A DNA stretch of 64,000 nucleotides. Origin: Bacillus sp. V3B (GTDB taxonomy: Bacteria; Bacillota; Bacilli; Bacillales; Cytobacillaceae). A program made the translations under genes and the position numbers. Each line of letters opens with the position of its first letter. The stretch's first letter is position 1. Below the pieces are notes generated by a model. The model saw only the letters and a program-made list of their open reading frames with translations. It was not told where the DNA came from and did not search any database. This document shows positions 10,325-18,656 of this stretch, one piece after another. The stretch spans positions 682,001-746,000 of the forward strand of contig NZ_JAETXM010000001.1 in assembly GCF_024494465.1 (NCBI RefSeq), read 5' to 3'.

Positions 10325-10366
10325 ATGAAGGAAATAGCAAAGGAGCGAAAAGAAAAGACGAGGTGA
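10325..10366 (+). pseudogene. rlmN: Probable deletion remnant of rlmN (13-codon ORF)
   Basis: Right after rsmB, a short ATG frame with a ribosome site (AAAGGA near 10315) encodes MKEIAKERKEKTR and stop. The end AKERKEKTR closely matches the C-terminus of Bacillaceae RlmN as I remember it (ending in RAKERKEETR), the 23S rRNA/tRNA A2503/A37 methyltransferase normally encoded here. The radical-SAM CxxxCxxC core and all other parts are absent. The simplest reading is an in-frame internal deletion that left the start and last codons. The match is short and from memory, so chance resemblance is possible. The frame ends 4 bases before the prpC start and may help prpC translation. Confidence 0.55.
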
Positions 10367-10370
10367 AGAT

Positions 10371-11126
10371 ATGAAGGCTGCTTTTAAGACAGACAAAGGA
10401 AAAATTCGTCAACATAATGAAGATAACGGAGGGATCTTTCTCAATCAATCCGGACAACGTTTGGCAATCGTAGCGGATGGAATGGGAGGTCATCGCGCAG
10501 GAGATGTTGCAAGTGAGATGACGATCCAAAAATTAAAGAAAAAATGGGAAGAAACAGAAGTAATTGAGGTGGCAGAACAAGCTGAAGATTGGCTGAAGGT
10601 TAACATTGAACATGTCAATTCTACCCTTTTTGAACATTCCAAAGCCTATTCCGAATGTGAAGGAATGGGCACGACTATTGTAGCCGTTATTATTACTGAG
10701 TTATTCTCTACAATCGCCCATATTGGTGATAGCCGTTGTTATATTTTAAATGAGGCTGGCTTTGCACAGGTTACGGAAGATCATTCCCTTGTTAATGAAC
10801 TTGTTCGTTCTGGACAAATTACAAAAGAAGACGCTGAAAATCATCCGCGTAAAAATGTTTTAATAAGAGCATTAGGTACAGAGTTGTTCGTTAGTATAGA
10901 TATAAAAACGATTGTATTTGAAGAAGATGATGTTCTTCTCCTTTGTTCAGATGGATTATCAAATAAGGTGACAGAAACGGAAATGGTTGATACCTTGAAA
11001 GCTCAAAAAACAATTGAGGAGAAAGCTGCTTCATTAATAGAACTTGCAAATGATCACGGTGGCGAAGACAATATTACTCTCATTATCGTAGAATTTTATC
11101 TTGATAGCACTAAAGGTGATAAATGA
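10371..11126 (+). CDS. prpC: PP2C-type protein serine/threonine phosphatase
   Basis: A 251-residue metal-dependent phosphatase that reverses PrkC phosphorylation. It has the N-terminal RQHNEDN motif (Glu17/Asp18), DGMGGH with Asp36 binding metal, HIGDSRCY, LLLCSDGLSNKV and the terminal GGEDNITLI, all standard PP2C motifs. The ribosome site AGGTGA lies before ATG 10371. Its stop overlaps the prkC start, so phosphatase and kinase are translationally coupled. Known substrates in B. subtilis include EF-G, RsgA and PrkC itself; rsgA is encoded two genes downstream. Confidence 0.96.
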   Translation: MKAAFKTDKGKIRQHNEDNGGIFLNQSGQRLAIVADGMGGHRAGDVASEMTIQKLKKKWEETEVIEVAEQAEDWLKVNIEHVNSTLFEHSKAYSECEGMGTTIVAVIITELFSTIAHIGDSRCYILNEAGFAQVTEDHSLVNELVRSGQITKEDAENHPRKNVLIRALGTELFVSIDIKTIVFEEDDVLLLCSDGLSNKVTETEMVDTLKAQKTIEEKAASLIELANDHGGEDNITLIIVEFYLDSTKGDK

Positions 11127-13102
11127 TGATGATTGGGAAAAGATTAAGCGGTCGCTATAAAATATTAGAGATGGTTGGCGGCGGTGGCATGGCTAATGTC
11201 TATTTGGCACATGATATGATCTTAGACCGAGATGTTGCTGTGAAGGTTTTGCGTCTTGACTTTGCTAATAACGAGGAATTTATTCGTCGTTTTCACCGTG
11301 AAGCTCAATCCGCCACAAGTCTGGCTCATCCAAATATTGTTAACATATATGATGTAGGGGATGAAGATGACTCGATTTATTATATTGTGATGGAATATAT
11401 TGATGGTCAAACCTTGAAAGAATACATACAAAAGCGTTCACCAGTGCCTATTGAAGATGCGTTAACCGTTATGCAACAGCTGACATCGGCAATTTCACAT
11501 GCCCACCACAACCATATTATTCATCGGGACATTAAGCCACAAAATATTTTGGTGGATCCGAATGGTACTGTAAAAATCACTGATTTTGGGATTGCTATGG
11601 CGTTAAGCGCAACAAGTATTACCCAGACGAATTCAGTGCTTGGATCGGTTCATTATTTATCACCTGAACAAGCTAGAGGTGGAGTTGCTAATCATACATC
11701 AGATATCTATTCTCTTGGGATTGTTATGTTTGAACTATTGACAGGAAGACTCCCATTTTCTGGGGAATCAGCTGTTTCAATTGCTTTAAAGCATTTGCAA
11801 TCGGAAACACCCTCACTGAGAAGGTGGAATCCTTCCATTCCGCAAAGTGTCGAAAATATTGTATTGAAAGCGACGGCAAAAGATCCGTTCCACCGATATG
11901 CAAGTGTGGAAGAGATGGAGGCGGATATTCGAACGGCTCTTGATCCAGACCGTTTAGATGAGCCTAAATTCACTATAGCCTTAGATGATGAGGCAACAAA
12001 AGCTATACCTGTTATTACGGATGATCAATTATATTCAAATCATGATGAAACGATTATTCATGGGAAAGAGAAAAAAACAAAATCCGCTTCTACTTCTTTG
12101 AAACAAGAAGAAAAAGGAAAGAGCAAAAAGAAAAGAAAAAAGTTACCGATCATTTTATTTTCTATATTAAGTGTATTAATTATCCTTGTCATTTTATTCT
12201 TTACTGTATTTCCTGCACTATTTTTACCTAAAGATATAGAAGTGCCAGATGTGTCGAATATGGCACTTGATAAAGCCATATCTGAGCTAGTTACAGCTGG
12301 GTTTTTTATTGGTGATACAAAAGAGGTTAGCCATGAGGAAATTGAAGAAGGCTATGTTGTAAAGACAGAGCCGAAAGCAGGTAGAATGGCTAAAGAAGGT
12401 GCGGAAATTAATATTTTTGAAAGTACAGGAAAAGCTACCTTTAAATTATTAAAATACACTGACAGCAGGTATGAGGATGTCGTTACAAGGTTAAACGATA
12501 AAGGGTTTAAAGATATAAAGAAGATTGAGGTTCATGATGATGAGGCGGATGTCGGAATGATCTTAGAGCAAAACTATCGGGAGGGTGATGAAGTCATACC
12601 TGACGAAACCGTACTTGAATTTACGGTCAGCAAGGGTCCGGCTTTGATTGAAGTAAAGGATTTAAGTGGATTTAATGCTGCTGGAGTTCAAGAATATGCT
12701 GATTCGGTTGGGTTACAAGCAGATGTTGCCGAGAAACAATATAGTAAAACGGTTCCGAAAGATACGGTCATGTCACAAAATCCAGCTGCTGGAACAAGTG
12801 TGAAAAAAGGGTCAAAGATAAAGGTGATTATTTCAAAAGGACCGCAACAACTTCCACCAAAAACAGTCACAGAAGTAGTTAAGGTTCTATACGAACCATT
12901 AGTGGAGGGGGCACAACAGGAAGTTCAAATCTTTATAGAAGATTTTAATGAAGATATGATGGAACCTTATGTAACCGAATATATAACGGAGGACTGGGAA
13001 TTACCAGTTGAACTGACCATTGCCCCAGGAGAATTTGCGGTTATTAGAGTGATTCGAGATGATAAAGTCATTCTAGATAAATCATTCCATTTTCCAGAGT
13101 AA
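11123..13102 (+). CDS. prkC: PASTA-domain serine/threonine protein kinase PrkC
   Basis: A 659-residue membrane kinase. The N-terminal Hanks-type domain has the glycine loop GGGGMANVY, Lys41 in AVKVLR, the catalytic HRDIKPQNIL near 134-143, DFG, and an activation loop ITQTNSVLGSVHYLSPEQARGG. A lysine-rich juxtamembrane linker is followed by one transmembrane helix (about 342-364). Three extracellular PASTA repeats (from about 370, 435 and 505) and a C-terminal immunoglobulin-like segment follow. The family senses muropeptides and controls spore germination and growth. Three consecutive ATGs (11123, 11126, 11129) are possible starts; AAAGGTGAT favours the later ones. Confidence 0.96.
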   Translation: MMMIGKRLSGRYKILEMVGGGGMANVYLAHDMILDRDVAVKVLRLDFANNEEFIRRFHREAQSATSLAHPNIVNIYDVGDEDDSIYYIVMEYIDGQTLKEYIQKRSPVPIEDALTVMQQLTSAISHAHHNHIIHRDIKPQNILVDPNGTVKITDFGIAMALSATSITQTNSVLGSVHYLSPEQARGGVANHTSDIYSLGIVMFELLTGRLPFSGESAVSIALKHLQSETPSLRRWNPSIPQSVENIVLKATAKDPFHRYASVEEMEADIRTALDPDRLDEPKFTIALDDEATKAIPVITDDQLYSNHDETIIHGKEKKTKSASTSLKQEEKGKSKKKRKKLPIILFSILSVLIILVILFFTVFPALFLPKDIEVPDVSNMALDKAISELVTAGFFIGDTKEVSHEEIEEGYVVKTEPKAGRMAKEGAEINIFESTGKATFKLLKYTDSRYEDVVTRLNDKGFKDIKKIEVHDDEADVGMILEQNYREGDEVIPDETVLEFTVSKGPALIEVKDLSGFNAAGVQEYADSVGLQADVAEKQYSKTVPKDTVMSQNPAAGTSVKKGSKIKVIISKGPQQLPPKTVTEVVKVLYEPLVEGAQQEVQIFIEDFNEDMMEPYVTEYITEDWELPVELTIAPGEFAVIRVIRDDKVILDKSFHFPE

Positions 13103-13153
13103 GTTGAAACCATTATCACTAAAGTAATTCACTTAAAATAAGGGAGCGCTGCT

Positions 13154-14035
13154 ATGCCTGAAGGAAAAATTATTAAAGCATTGAGTGGGTTTTATTATGT
13201 ATTAAGCGATGATCAATTAGTTCAATGTCGTGGCAGAGGAGTCTTTCGTAAAAATAAAATTACGCCTCTTGTTGGAGATGAAGTGGTGTTTCAGGCAGAA
13301 AATAATACAGAAGGCTATATACTGGAAGTCAAAGATCGTAAAAATGAGCTTGTTCGACCACCAATCGCTAATGTTGATCAAGCAATCCTTGTTTTTTCTG
13401 CTGTTGAACCTGATTTCAGTACAGCACTGTTGGATCGATTTCTCGTTTTAATTGAATATAATCGCATTCGTCCACTCATCTGTATAACAAAAATGGATTT
13501 AACGAATGAAGATGAAAAAAGTCAAATTCAGCAATTTGCTAATGATTATAGGGGAATTGGCTATGATGTGCTATTAACTTCTTCAGAAACTGAACAAGGA
13601 ATCCAAGAGCTATTACCATTTTTAAATAGGGAGATTTCTGTTTTTGCTGGTCAATCAGGAGTTGGCAAGTCATCGTTGCTTAATGTTCTACGTCCTGATT
13701 TGAGTATACAAACAAATGAAATTTCGAATCATCTTGGTAGGGGTAAACATACGACAAGGCATGTTGAACTTATTCATGTCGGTGGTGGTCTTGTAGCGGA
13801 TACACCAGGATTTAGCTCACTTGAATTTACCGATATTGAATTAGAAGAATTAAACTTTTGTTTTAAAGATATTCAGAAAATAAGTGAAGACTGTAAGTTT
13901 CGTGGCTGTTTACACGTCTCCGAACCGAAGTGTGCGGTTAAAAAAAGTTTGGAGAATGGGGAATTACCTTCTTATCGATATAAACACTACAAAGAATTTT
14001 TAGAGGAAATAAAAAATAGAAAGCCGAGGTATTGA
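13154..14035 (+). CDS. rsgA: Ribosome small-subunit GTPase RsgA (CpgA/YloQ)
   Basis: A circularly permuted GTPase of 293 residues acting in late 30S maturation. An N-terminal OB fold comes first. The G domain has the order G4 (ITKMDL), G1 (GQSGVGKSS near 165), G3 (DTPGFSSLEF), and ends in a zinc-binding domain with CKFRGCLHVSEPKC at about 246-260. AGGGAG near 13141 supports ATG 13154. It follows prkC by 51 bases; in B. subtilis CpgA is a PrkC substrate. The gene end is close to rpe. Confidence 0.96.
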   Translation: MPEGKIIKALSGFYYVLSDDQLVQCRGRGVFRKNKITPLVGDEVVFQAENNTEGYILEVKDRKNELVRPPIANVDQAILVFSAVEPDFSTALLDRFLVLIEYNRIRPLICITKMDLTNEDEKSQIQQFANDYRGIGYDVLLTSSETEQGIQELLPFLNREISVFAGQSGVGKSSLLNVLRPDLSIQTNEISNHLGRGKHTTRHVELIHVGGGLVADTPGFSSLEFTDIELEELNFCFKDIQKISEDCKFRGCLHVSEPKCAVKKSLENGELPSYRYKHYKEFLEEIKNRKPRY

Positions 14036-14037
14036 AG

Positions 14038-14682
14038 ATGATCAAAATTGCACCATCTATACTATCTGCTGATTTTTCTCAATTGGGAGAAGAGATTAAA
14101 GATGTCGAAAGAGGCGGCGCAGATTATATTCATGTCGATGTAATGGATGGCCATTTCGTGCCGAATATTACGATCGGTCCATTAGTTGTTGATAGCATTC
14201 GACCGATTACAGATTTACCCCTTGATGTCCATTTGATGATTGAAAATCCTGATCAATATATTGAAGCTTTTGTAAAGGCGGGTGCTGATTACATCACTGT
14301 TCATGTAGAAGCGTGTCGTCATTTGCACAGGACAATTCAACTCATTAAATCTTTTGGGGTAAAAGCGGGAGTTGTTTTAAATCCAGCAACACCGGTTCAA
14401 CTCATCGAACCGATTATCGAAGATCTCGATATGGTGTTATTAATGACAGTAAACCCTGGGTTTGGTGGTCAAAAATTCATTATGTCTGTTCTACCAAAAA
14501 TCAAGCAGGTAAAAGAATTAGTTGTACAAAAAGGTTTGAATCTTGAAATTGAAGTAGATGGCGGTGTGAATAAAGATACAGCTCCACTCTGTATTGAAGC
14601 AGGAGCGGACGTTCTAGTAGCAGGCTCAGCAGTTTACAGTCAAGAGGATCGTAAAAAGGCTATTACAGAGCTAAAGGGATAA
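14038..14682 (+). CDS. rpe: Ribulose-phosphate 3-epimerase
   Basis: Interconverts ribulose 5-phosphate and xylulose 5-phosphate in the pentose phosphate pathway. The 214-residue TIM barrel begins MIKIAPSILSADF and shows the conserved HVDVMDGHFVPNITIGP, DVHLMIENP, LLMTVNPGFGGQKF and EVDGGVN segments, which carry the metal and phosphate ligands. ATG 14038 is chosen because GAGGT at 14026-14030 has normal spacing to it; a TTG at 14032 overlaps the rsgA stop but sits too near that site. A strong terminator follows. Confidence 0.95.
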   Translation: MIKIAPSILSADFSQLGEEIKDVERGGADYIHVDVMDGHFVPNITIGPLVVDSIRPITDLPLDVHLMIENPDQYIEAFVKAGADYITVHVEACRHLHRTIQLIKSFGVKAGVVLNPATPVQLIEPIIEDLDMVLLMTVNPGFGGQKFIMSVLPKIKQVKELVVQKGLNLEIEVDGGVNKDTAPLCIEAGADVLVAGSAVYSQEDRKKAITELKG

Positions 14683-14689
14683 ATAATAA

Positions 14690-14737
14690 GGAAAGAGGTC
14701 AGCTTATACACTGACATCTTTCCTTATTGTTTTTTTA
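14690..14737 (+). terminator. Rho-independent terminator after rpe
   Basis: A 13-bp stem with one mismatch pairs 14690-14702 (GGAAAGAGGTCAG) with 14711-14723 (CTGACATCTTTCC), 8-base loop, then TTATTGTTTTTTT. It separates the rsmB-to-rpe group from thiN. Confidence 0.9.
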
Positions 14738-14765
14738 ACACTAAGAGTAAAGAAAGGAATAGAAG

Positions 14766-15413
14766 ATGATTATTCATATATTAGGAGGCGGACCAGTTGA
14801 TCTCCTGCCAGACTTAAGTAACTATCATGAAAAAGAGGTTGTTTGGGTAGGGGTTGATCGTGGCGTTTATACTTTGTTAACAAGAGGAATTAAACCTGAT
14901 ATCGCTTTTGGTGACTTTGATTCTGTTTCTGAGAATGAATTTTCACTTATTCAAACGTCTGTTCATGAACTTAAAACGTTTAGACCAGAAAAAGATGAGA
15001 CGGATATGGAACACGCCTTAAATTGGGCAATCAAACAAAAGCCTGAGCTCATTCGTATATTCGGGGCAACAGGCGGTAGACTTGACCATATGTTTGCAAA
15101 TATTCAATTACTTATCAATCCTATTATGGAGCATTGCCATGTTCAAATAGAAATAATTGATCAAAAAAATATTATTTATTTAAAAGCATCTGGAACGTAT
15201 CCTATTAATAAAATTTCAAATAAAAAGTACATTTCTTTTATTCCAATTTCGGGTGAGGTAAGAGGGATTACGTTAAAGGGATTCAAATATCCATTAACAG
15301 AATGTCATATTCGTCTTGGTTCCACATTATGTATTAGTAATGAGCTTATTAATGATTGTGGTACTTTTTCGTTTTCTAAAGGCATATTAATGATAGTAAG
15401 AAGTACCGATTAA
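14766..15413 (+). CDS. thiN: Thiamine pyrophosphokinase
   Basis: Forms thiamine pyrophosphate from thiamine and ATP. The 215-residue protein contains WVGVDRGVYTLLTRGIKPDIAFGDFDSV, the acidic FRPEKDETDMEHALNWA segment and IRIFGATGGRLDHMFANI, which are the catalytic-domain signatures. A C-terminal beta-rich substrate-binding domain follows. AAAGGAA precedes ATG 14766. The terminator upstream implies its own promoter or readthrough from rpe. The B. subtilis counterpart is yloS, in the same position. Confidence 0.95.
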   Translation: MIIHILGGGPVDLLPDLSNYHEKEVVWVGVDRGVYTLLTRGIKPDIAFGDFDSVSENEFSLIQTSVHELKTFRPEKDETDMEHALNWAIKQKPELIRIFGATGGRLDHMFANIQLLINPIMEHCHVQIEIIDQKNIIYLKASGTYPINKISNKKYISFIPISGEVRGITLKGFKYPLTECHIRLGSTLCISNELINDCGTFSFSKGILMIVRSTD

Positions 15414-15538
15414 TTTGTTTAAAAACAAGAGTACTTATTTCTGTTATTTGAATAAGATAATGTGGTTGAATATTCTAGAGTCATCTCGACAATAAAACGG
15501 GATTTGAGTTTGTAAGATGGTTGAGGAGGGACACGATT

Positions 15539-15619
15539 ATGAAATTTTATACAATTAAATTGCCTAAATTTTTAGGTGGGATTGTCCGAGCGATGTTAGG
15601 GACTTTTAAAAAAGGATGA
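15539..15619 (+). CDS. spoVM: Stage V sporulation protein SpoVM (26 aa)
   Basis: An 81-base ORF, too short for standard cut-offs, with a strong ribosome site (GAGGAGGG at about 15523-15530). It encodes MKFYTIKLPKFLGGIVRAML followed by GTFKKG, matching B. subtilis SpoVM over nearly all of its 26 residues, including the Pro9 break. SpoVM is an amphipathic helix that recognises the curved forespore membrane and anchors SpoIVA for coat and cortex assembly. It marks the organism as an endospore former. In B. subtilis the gene is mother-cell sigma-E dependent. The upstream GAATATT (about 15469) and GACAAT (about 15488) only loosely resemble that promoter. Confidence 0.97.
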   Translation: MKFYTIKLPKFLGGIVRAMLGTFKKG

Positions 15620-15715
15620 TAAGAAGTTAATAGAAGCGTATAATTCCAGAGAGTCCTAGGATGAAATAAAAATACAATTTATATAGGATAGTCAATCTTA
15701 TACTTTTTCTACTGT

Positions 15716-15745
15716 GCACCCGTCTACTGGGTGCTTTTGTTTTAT
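15716..15745 (+). terminator. Terminator downstream of spoVM
   Basis: GCACCC (15716-15721) pairs with GGGTGC (15729-15734) over a 7-base loop, followed by TTTTGTTTTATT. Confidence 0.8.
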
Positions 15746-15790
15746 TTGACTAGTACAAACATTGTTCAATTTAAGTCTATCTGTTAAAAT

Positions 15791-15825
15791 AAATAAAGAC
15801 GCCCTTGTAAGGACGTCTTTATTTA
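15791..15825. terminator. Bidirectional terminator between spoVM and rpmB
   Basis: AAATAAAGACG (15791-15801) and CGTCTTTATTT (from 15814) form an 11-bp stem with A/T runs on both sides. It ends just before the rpmB stop on the - strand, so it can stop transcription from both convergent genes. Confidence 0.85.
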
Positions 15826-16014
15826 TTATACACGTTCTACTTTACCTGATTTAAGAGCTCTTGCGGAAACCCAAACACGTTTTGGTTTACCGTCTACAAG
15901 AATACGAACCTTTTGAAGGTTAGCACCCCATGTACGTTTGTTAGCGTTCATCGCATGGGAACGTGCGTTACCTGAAGTTGTTTTTCTACCTGTTACAACA
16001 CATTTACGTGGCAT
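15826..16014 (-). CDS. rpmB: 50S ribosomal protein L28
   Basis: A 62-residue basic protein, [20 protein letters not shown] and onward, the standard bacterial L28 with the [16 protein letters not shown] core and the [12 protein letters not shown] end. Only a single cysteine is present, so it is not the zinc-binding version. It is the sole clear - strand gene in the window and is convergent with spoVM. A good ribosome site (AAGGAGGG on the - strand) lies at about 16022-16029. The leader of roughly 130 bases could hold regulation. Confidence 0.97.
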   Translation of the reverse strand: MPRKCVVTGRKTTSGNARSHAMNANKRTWGANLQKVRILVDGKPKRVWVSARALKSGKVERV

Positions 16015-16153
16015 TTATTTTCCCTCCTTACTGCAAAAACTGAAACGTTCAATATAGTTCAGTTACATGTAATATCAGATTCTGATCAATCTGGAATAAT
16101 GAGAAAAACAGTAATAAGCCTATTTTTCATCTATTGGTAAAAGATACTTTAAT

Positions 16154-16182
16154 AATTTATCACACAACCACCACGATTGCAA
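16154..16182 (-). promoter_or_regulatory. Candidate sigma-A promoter for rpmB
   Basis: Read on the - strand: TTGCAA (16177-16182), 17-base spacer ending in TGA, then TAAATT (16154-16159). The TGn extension supports an extended -10. This gives a 5' leader of about 130 bases. Confidence 0.45.
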
Positions 16183-16214
16183 TACTTCAAAACAAACCTT
16201 TCAAGAAAAATTAC

Positions 16215-16242
16215 TTGACAAGAAGAAAGATAATTTTATGAA
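16215..16242 (+). promoter_or_regulatory. Candidate sigma-A promoter for yloU-yloV
   Basis: A consensus TTGACA at 16215-16220 is followed after 16 bases by TATGAA (16237-16242), 93 bases before the yloU start. The -35 is perfect, the -10 weak. Confidence 0.45.
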
Positions 16243-16334
16243 AATTAACGCATAATAAGTATATCTTTTAAATTACCTGAGCTTATAGTAAAATGGCTTT
16301 AGTCAAGGAGCAATTTCCAAAAGGGGGAAGACTC

Positions 16335-16697
16335 ATGTCCATCGAATTAAAAACAGCATACGGACAAATAGATATATCAAATGATGTAATTGCTACAATT
16401 GCTGGTGGAGCTGCTGTAGATTGTTATGGAATTGTTGGGATGGCCTCAAAAAATCAAATAAAAGATGGTTTGACAGATATATTACGAAAAGAAAATTTTA
16501 CCCGCGGCGTTATCGTACGTCAAGAGGAAGCACAAGTACATATTGATATGTATATCATTGTAAGCTATGGAACAAAAATTTCAGAGATTGCCCACAATGT
16601 GCAAACAAAAGTAAAATATACATTGGACAAAACAGTTGGACTTGCCGTTGACACAGTAAATATATACGTTCAGGGTGTTCGTGTAATGAATCCGTAG
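16335..16697 (+). CDS. yloU: Asp23/Gls24 family envelope stress response protein YloU
   Basis: A 120-residue Asp23/Gls24-family protein with the conserved ISNDVIATIAGGAAVDCYGIVGMA block and the VDTVNIYVQGVR end. Family members localise at the membrane and are linked to cell envelope homeostasis; in many Firmicutes the gene is next to the FakA-type kinase as here. ATG 16335 has GGGGGAAG directly upstream; an ATG at 16293 in frame has no ribosome site. It is 16 bases before yloV, so the pair is one operon. Confidence 0.9.
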   Translation: MSIELKTAYGQIDISNDVIATIAGGAAVDCYGIVGMASKNQIKDGLTDILRKENFTRGVIVRQEEAQVHIDMYIIVSYGTKISEIAHNVQTKVKYTLDKTVGLAVDTVNIYVQGVRVMNP

Positions 16698-16713
16698 TGA
16701 GGGAGGAAGGATT

Positions 16714-18396
16714 GTGTCAATTATAGTTTTGGACGGAAAACGTTTAGCGGAAATGATCATCCAAGGGGCAAATCACTTAGCTTCTAATGCGAAATACGTT
16801 GATGCATTAAATGTTTTTCCTGTTCCAGATGGTGATACTGGAACAAACATGAATTTATCAATGACTTCTGGTGCGAAAGAAGTTAAACAACATGCACAAG
16901 AGCATATCGGGAAAGTAGGAACGGCTTTTTCAAAAGGATTACTGATGGGTGCGCGTGGAAACTCAGGTGTGATTCTATCACAGTTATTCCGTGGTTTTTC
17001 TAAGGCAATTGAAAAAAAACCCATCATAAATGGAATGGAATTTGCTCATGCTCTAGAAACAGGTGTTGAAACAGCCTATAAAGCTGTTATGAAGCCAGTT
17101 GAAGGAACTATTTTAACTGTTGCAAAAGATGCTGCGAAAATGGGAGTGCAAGTTGCGGAAAAAAGTGATGATATCATTTTTATTATGGATGAAGTTGTCA
17201 AGGAAGCAAAAGCATCATTGGATCGAACTCCTGATCTTTTACCAGTTTTAAAAGAAGTAGGAGTAGTGGACAGTGGGGGTCAAGGGCTTGTATTTGTTTA
17301 TGAAGGTTTTCTTGCTGAACTAAAGGGAGAACCGTTACCTGATTCTGCTTTTTCAATGTCGACAATGGATGAACTTGTAAGCGCTGAACATCATAAAAGT
17401 ATTCAAGGTCATATGAATACAGAAGATATTGTGTATGGTTACTGCACGGAATTTATGGTTAAGCTTGAGAATGGAAAGCACGCAAAACAGCCTTTTTCCG
17501 AAGAATCATTTCGACAAGATTTAAGTCAATATGGTGACTCTTTACTTGTTATTTCTGATGAGGAGGTCGTCAAAGTTCATATTCATTCTGAACAGCCAGG
17601 TGATGTGCTTAGTTACGGTCAACGCTATGGCAGCCTCATTAATATGAAAATTGAAAATATGCGCCAACAGCATTCAAATATTGTCGGTGAAACACATACC
17701 GTATTAAACGAAACGTTGCCTGACCGTCAACAAGAAAAACAAGAATATGGAATTGTTTCGGTGTCAATGGGGAGCGGTGTGGCTGAATTATTTAAAAGTA
17801 TTGGAGCTCATGTTATCATTGAAGGTGGTCAAACGATGAATCCGAGCACAGAGGATATTGTTAAAGCCATTAAAGATGTACATGCTAAGAAAGTCATTAT
17901 TTTACCAAATAATAAAAATATCATTATGGCTGCCGAACAAGCAGCCCAGGTTAGTGATGAAGATGTAATCGTCATTCCATCAAAAACGGTTCCACAAGGA
18001 TTATCTGCATTACTTGCTTTTAATCCAGCAGCAGATATCGGAACAAATAAAAAGAGCATGACAGATGCATTTCAACATGTAAAAACAGGTCAAATTACAT
18101 TTGCTGTCCGTGATACAACCATTGATGGACTTGCTATCGAAAAAGATGACTTTATGGGAATCTTAGATGGTAAAATCTTGTTCAAAAACAAAGATAAACG
18201 TAAAACAGCAAGTGAACTATTAGCAAAAATGATTGATGATGATTCAGAAATTGTGACTATTTTAAAAGGTGAGGATGCGACCAATGAAGATGTTACGGCT
18301 TTCGTTTCTTTCATTGAGGAGCAATATCAGGATATAGAAGTAGAGGTTCATAACGGAAATCAACCTTTATATCCGTTTATTATATCAGTAGAATAA
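16714..18396 (+). CDS. yloV: DAK2-domain fatty acid kinase catalytic subunit (FakA-like)
   Basis: A 560-residue protein. The N-terminal DhaL-type ATP-binding domain has NVFPVPDGDTGTNMNLS with Asp39 and Asp41 expected to hold Mg2+. The middle domain carries HIHSEQPGDVLSYGQRYG, and a DegV-like C-terminal half starts around QEYGIVSVSMGSGVAELF. In S. aureus FakA phosphorylates fatty acids held by FakB proteins to make acyl-phosphate for phospholipid synthesis. The same role is inferred here and fits the plsX cluster a few kilobases away. GTG start with GAGGGAGGAAGG upstream. Confidence 0.9.
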   Translation: MSIIVLDGKRLAEMIIQGANHLASNAKYVDALNVFPVPDGDTGTNMNLSMTSGAKEVKQHAQEHIGKVGTAFSKGLLMGARGNSGVILSQLFRGFSKAIEKKPIINGMEFAHALETGVETAYKAVMKPVEGTILTVAKDAAKMGVQVAEKSDDIIFIMDEVVKEAKASLDRTPDLLPVLKEVGVVDSGGQGLVFVYEGFLAELKGEPLPDSAFSMSTMDELVSAEHHKSIQGHMNTEDIVYGYCTEFMVKLENGKHAKQPFSEESFRQDLSQYGDSLLVISDEEVVKVHIHSEQPGDVLSYGQRYGSLINMKIENMRQQHSNIVGETHTVLNETLPDRQQEKQEYGIVSVSMGSGVAELFKSIGAHVIIEGGQTMNPSTEDIVKAIKDVHAKKVIILPNNKNIIMAAEQAAQVSDEDVIVIPSKTVPQGLSALLAFNPAADIGTNKKSMTDAFQHVKTGQITFAVRDTTIDGLAIEKDDFMGILDGKILFKNKDKRKTASELLAKMIDDDSEIVTILKGEDATNEDVTAFVSFIEEQYQDIEVEVHNGNQPLYPFIISVE

Positions 18397-18566
18397 TAAT
18401 CGTTTTAAAAGCAATGGATGGTTATTGGTGAATAAAGAATCCCTCAATGAATGGTCCCTTCTGCAATAGTTGTTTATCAATCTTTGTGGATGATTATAAA
18501 TAGATGTTTTCTTAATAATGGGTTATGATTAATTTTGATACAGTAACATTTAGTAACAGTTGTTGC

Positions 18567-18572
18567 TATACT
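18567..18572 (+). promoter_or_regulatory. Possible extended -10 for sdaAB-sdaAA-recG
   Basis: TGC-TATACT at 18564-18572 lies about 85 bases upstream of sdaAB, with no good -35. It sits next to a short direct repeat (AGTAACA at 18542 and 18552). The intergenic stretch has no clear yloV terminator. Confidence 0.3.
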
Positions 18573-18656
18573 ATCAAAAGAGGTCTAACCCATTTTTGCA
18601 TTTTTCATATAGTGAACAAAAGTACATCTTAAGGTACTTTCTTGGAGGTTGTGCAA

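Larger units (their letters stand above)
16015..16334. other. Divergent intergenic region rpmB / yloU
   Basis: About 320 bases with no credible ORF. It carries promoter-like sequences for both directions (reported separately). A small inverted repeat, CAGATT/AATCTG around GATCAG, lies near 16077-16094 inside the probable rpmB leader. Otherwise it is AT-rich and featureless. Confidence 0.6.

Noticed and set aside
14690-14765. TPP riboswitch before thiN
   Set aside because: The gap is only 83 bases, mostly the rpe terminator; no thi-box elements are seen.
15460-15500. Possible sigma-E promoter for spoVM
   Set aside because: GAATATT and GACAAT resemble parts of the consensus, but spacing is short and the CATA core is missing; not listed as a feature.
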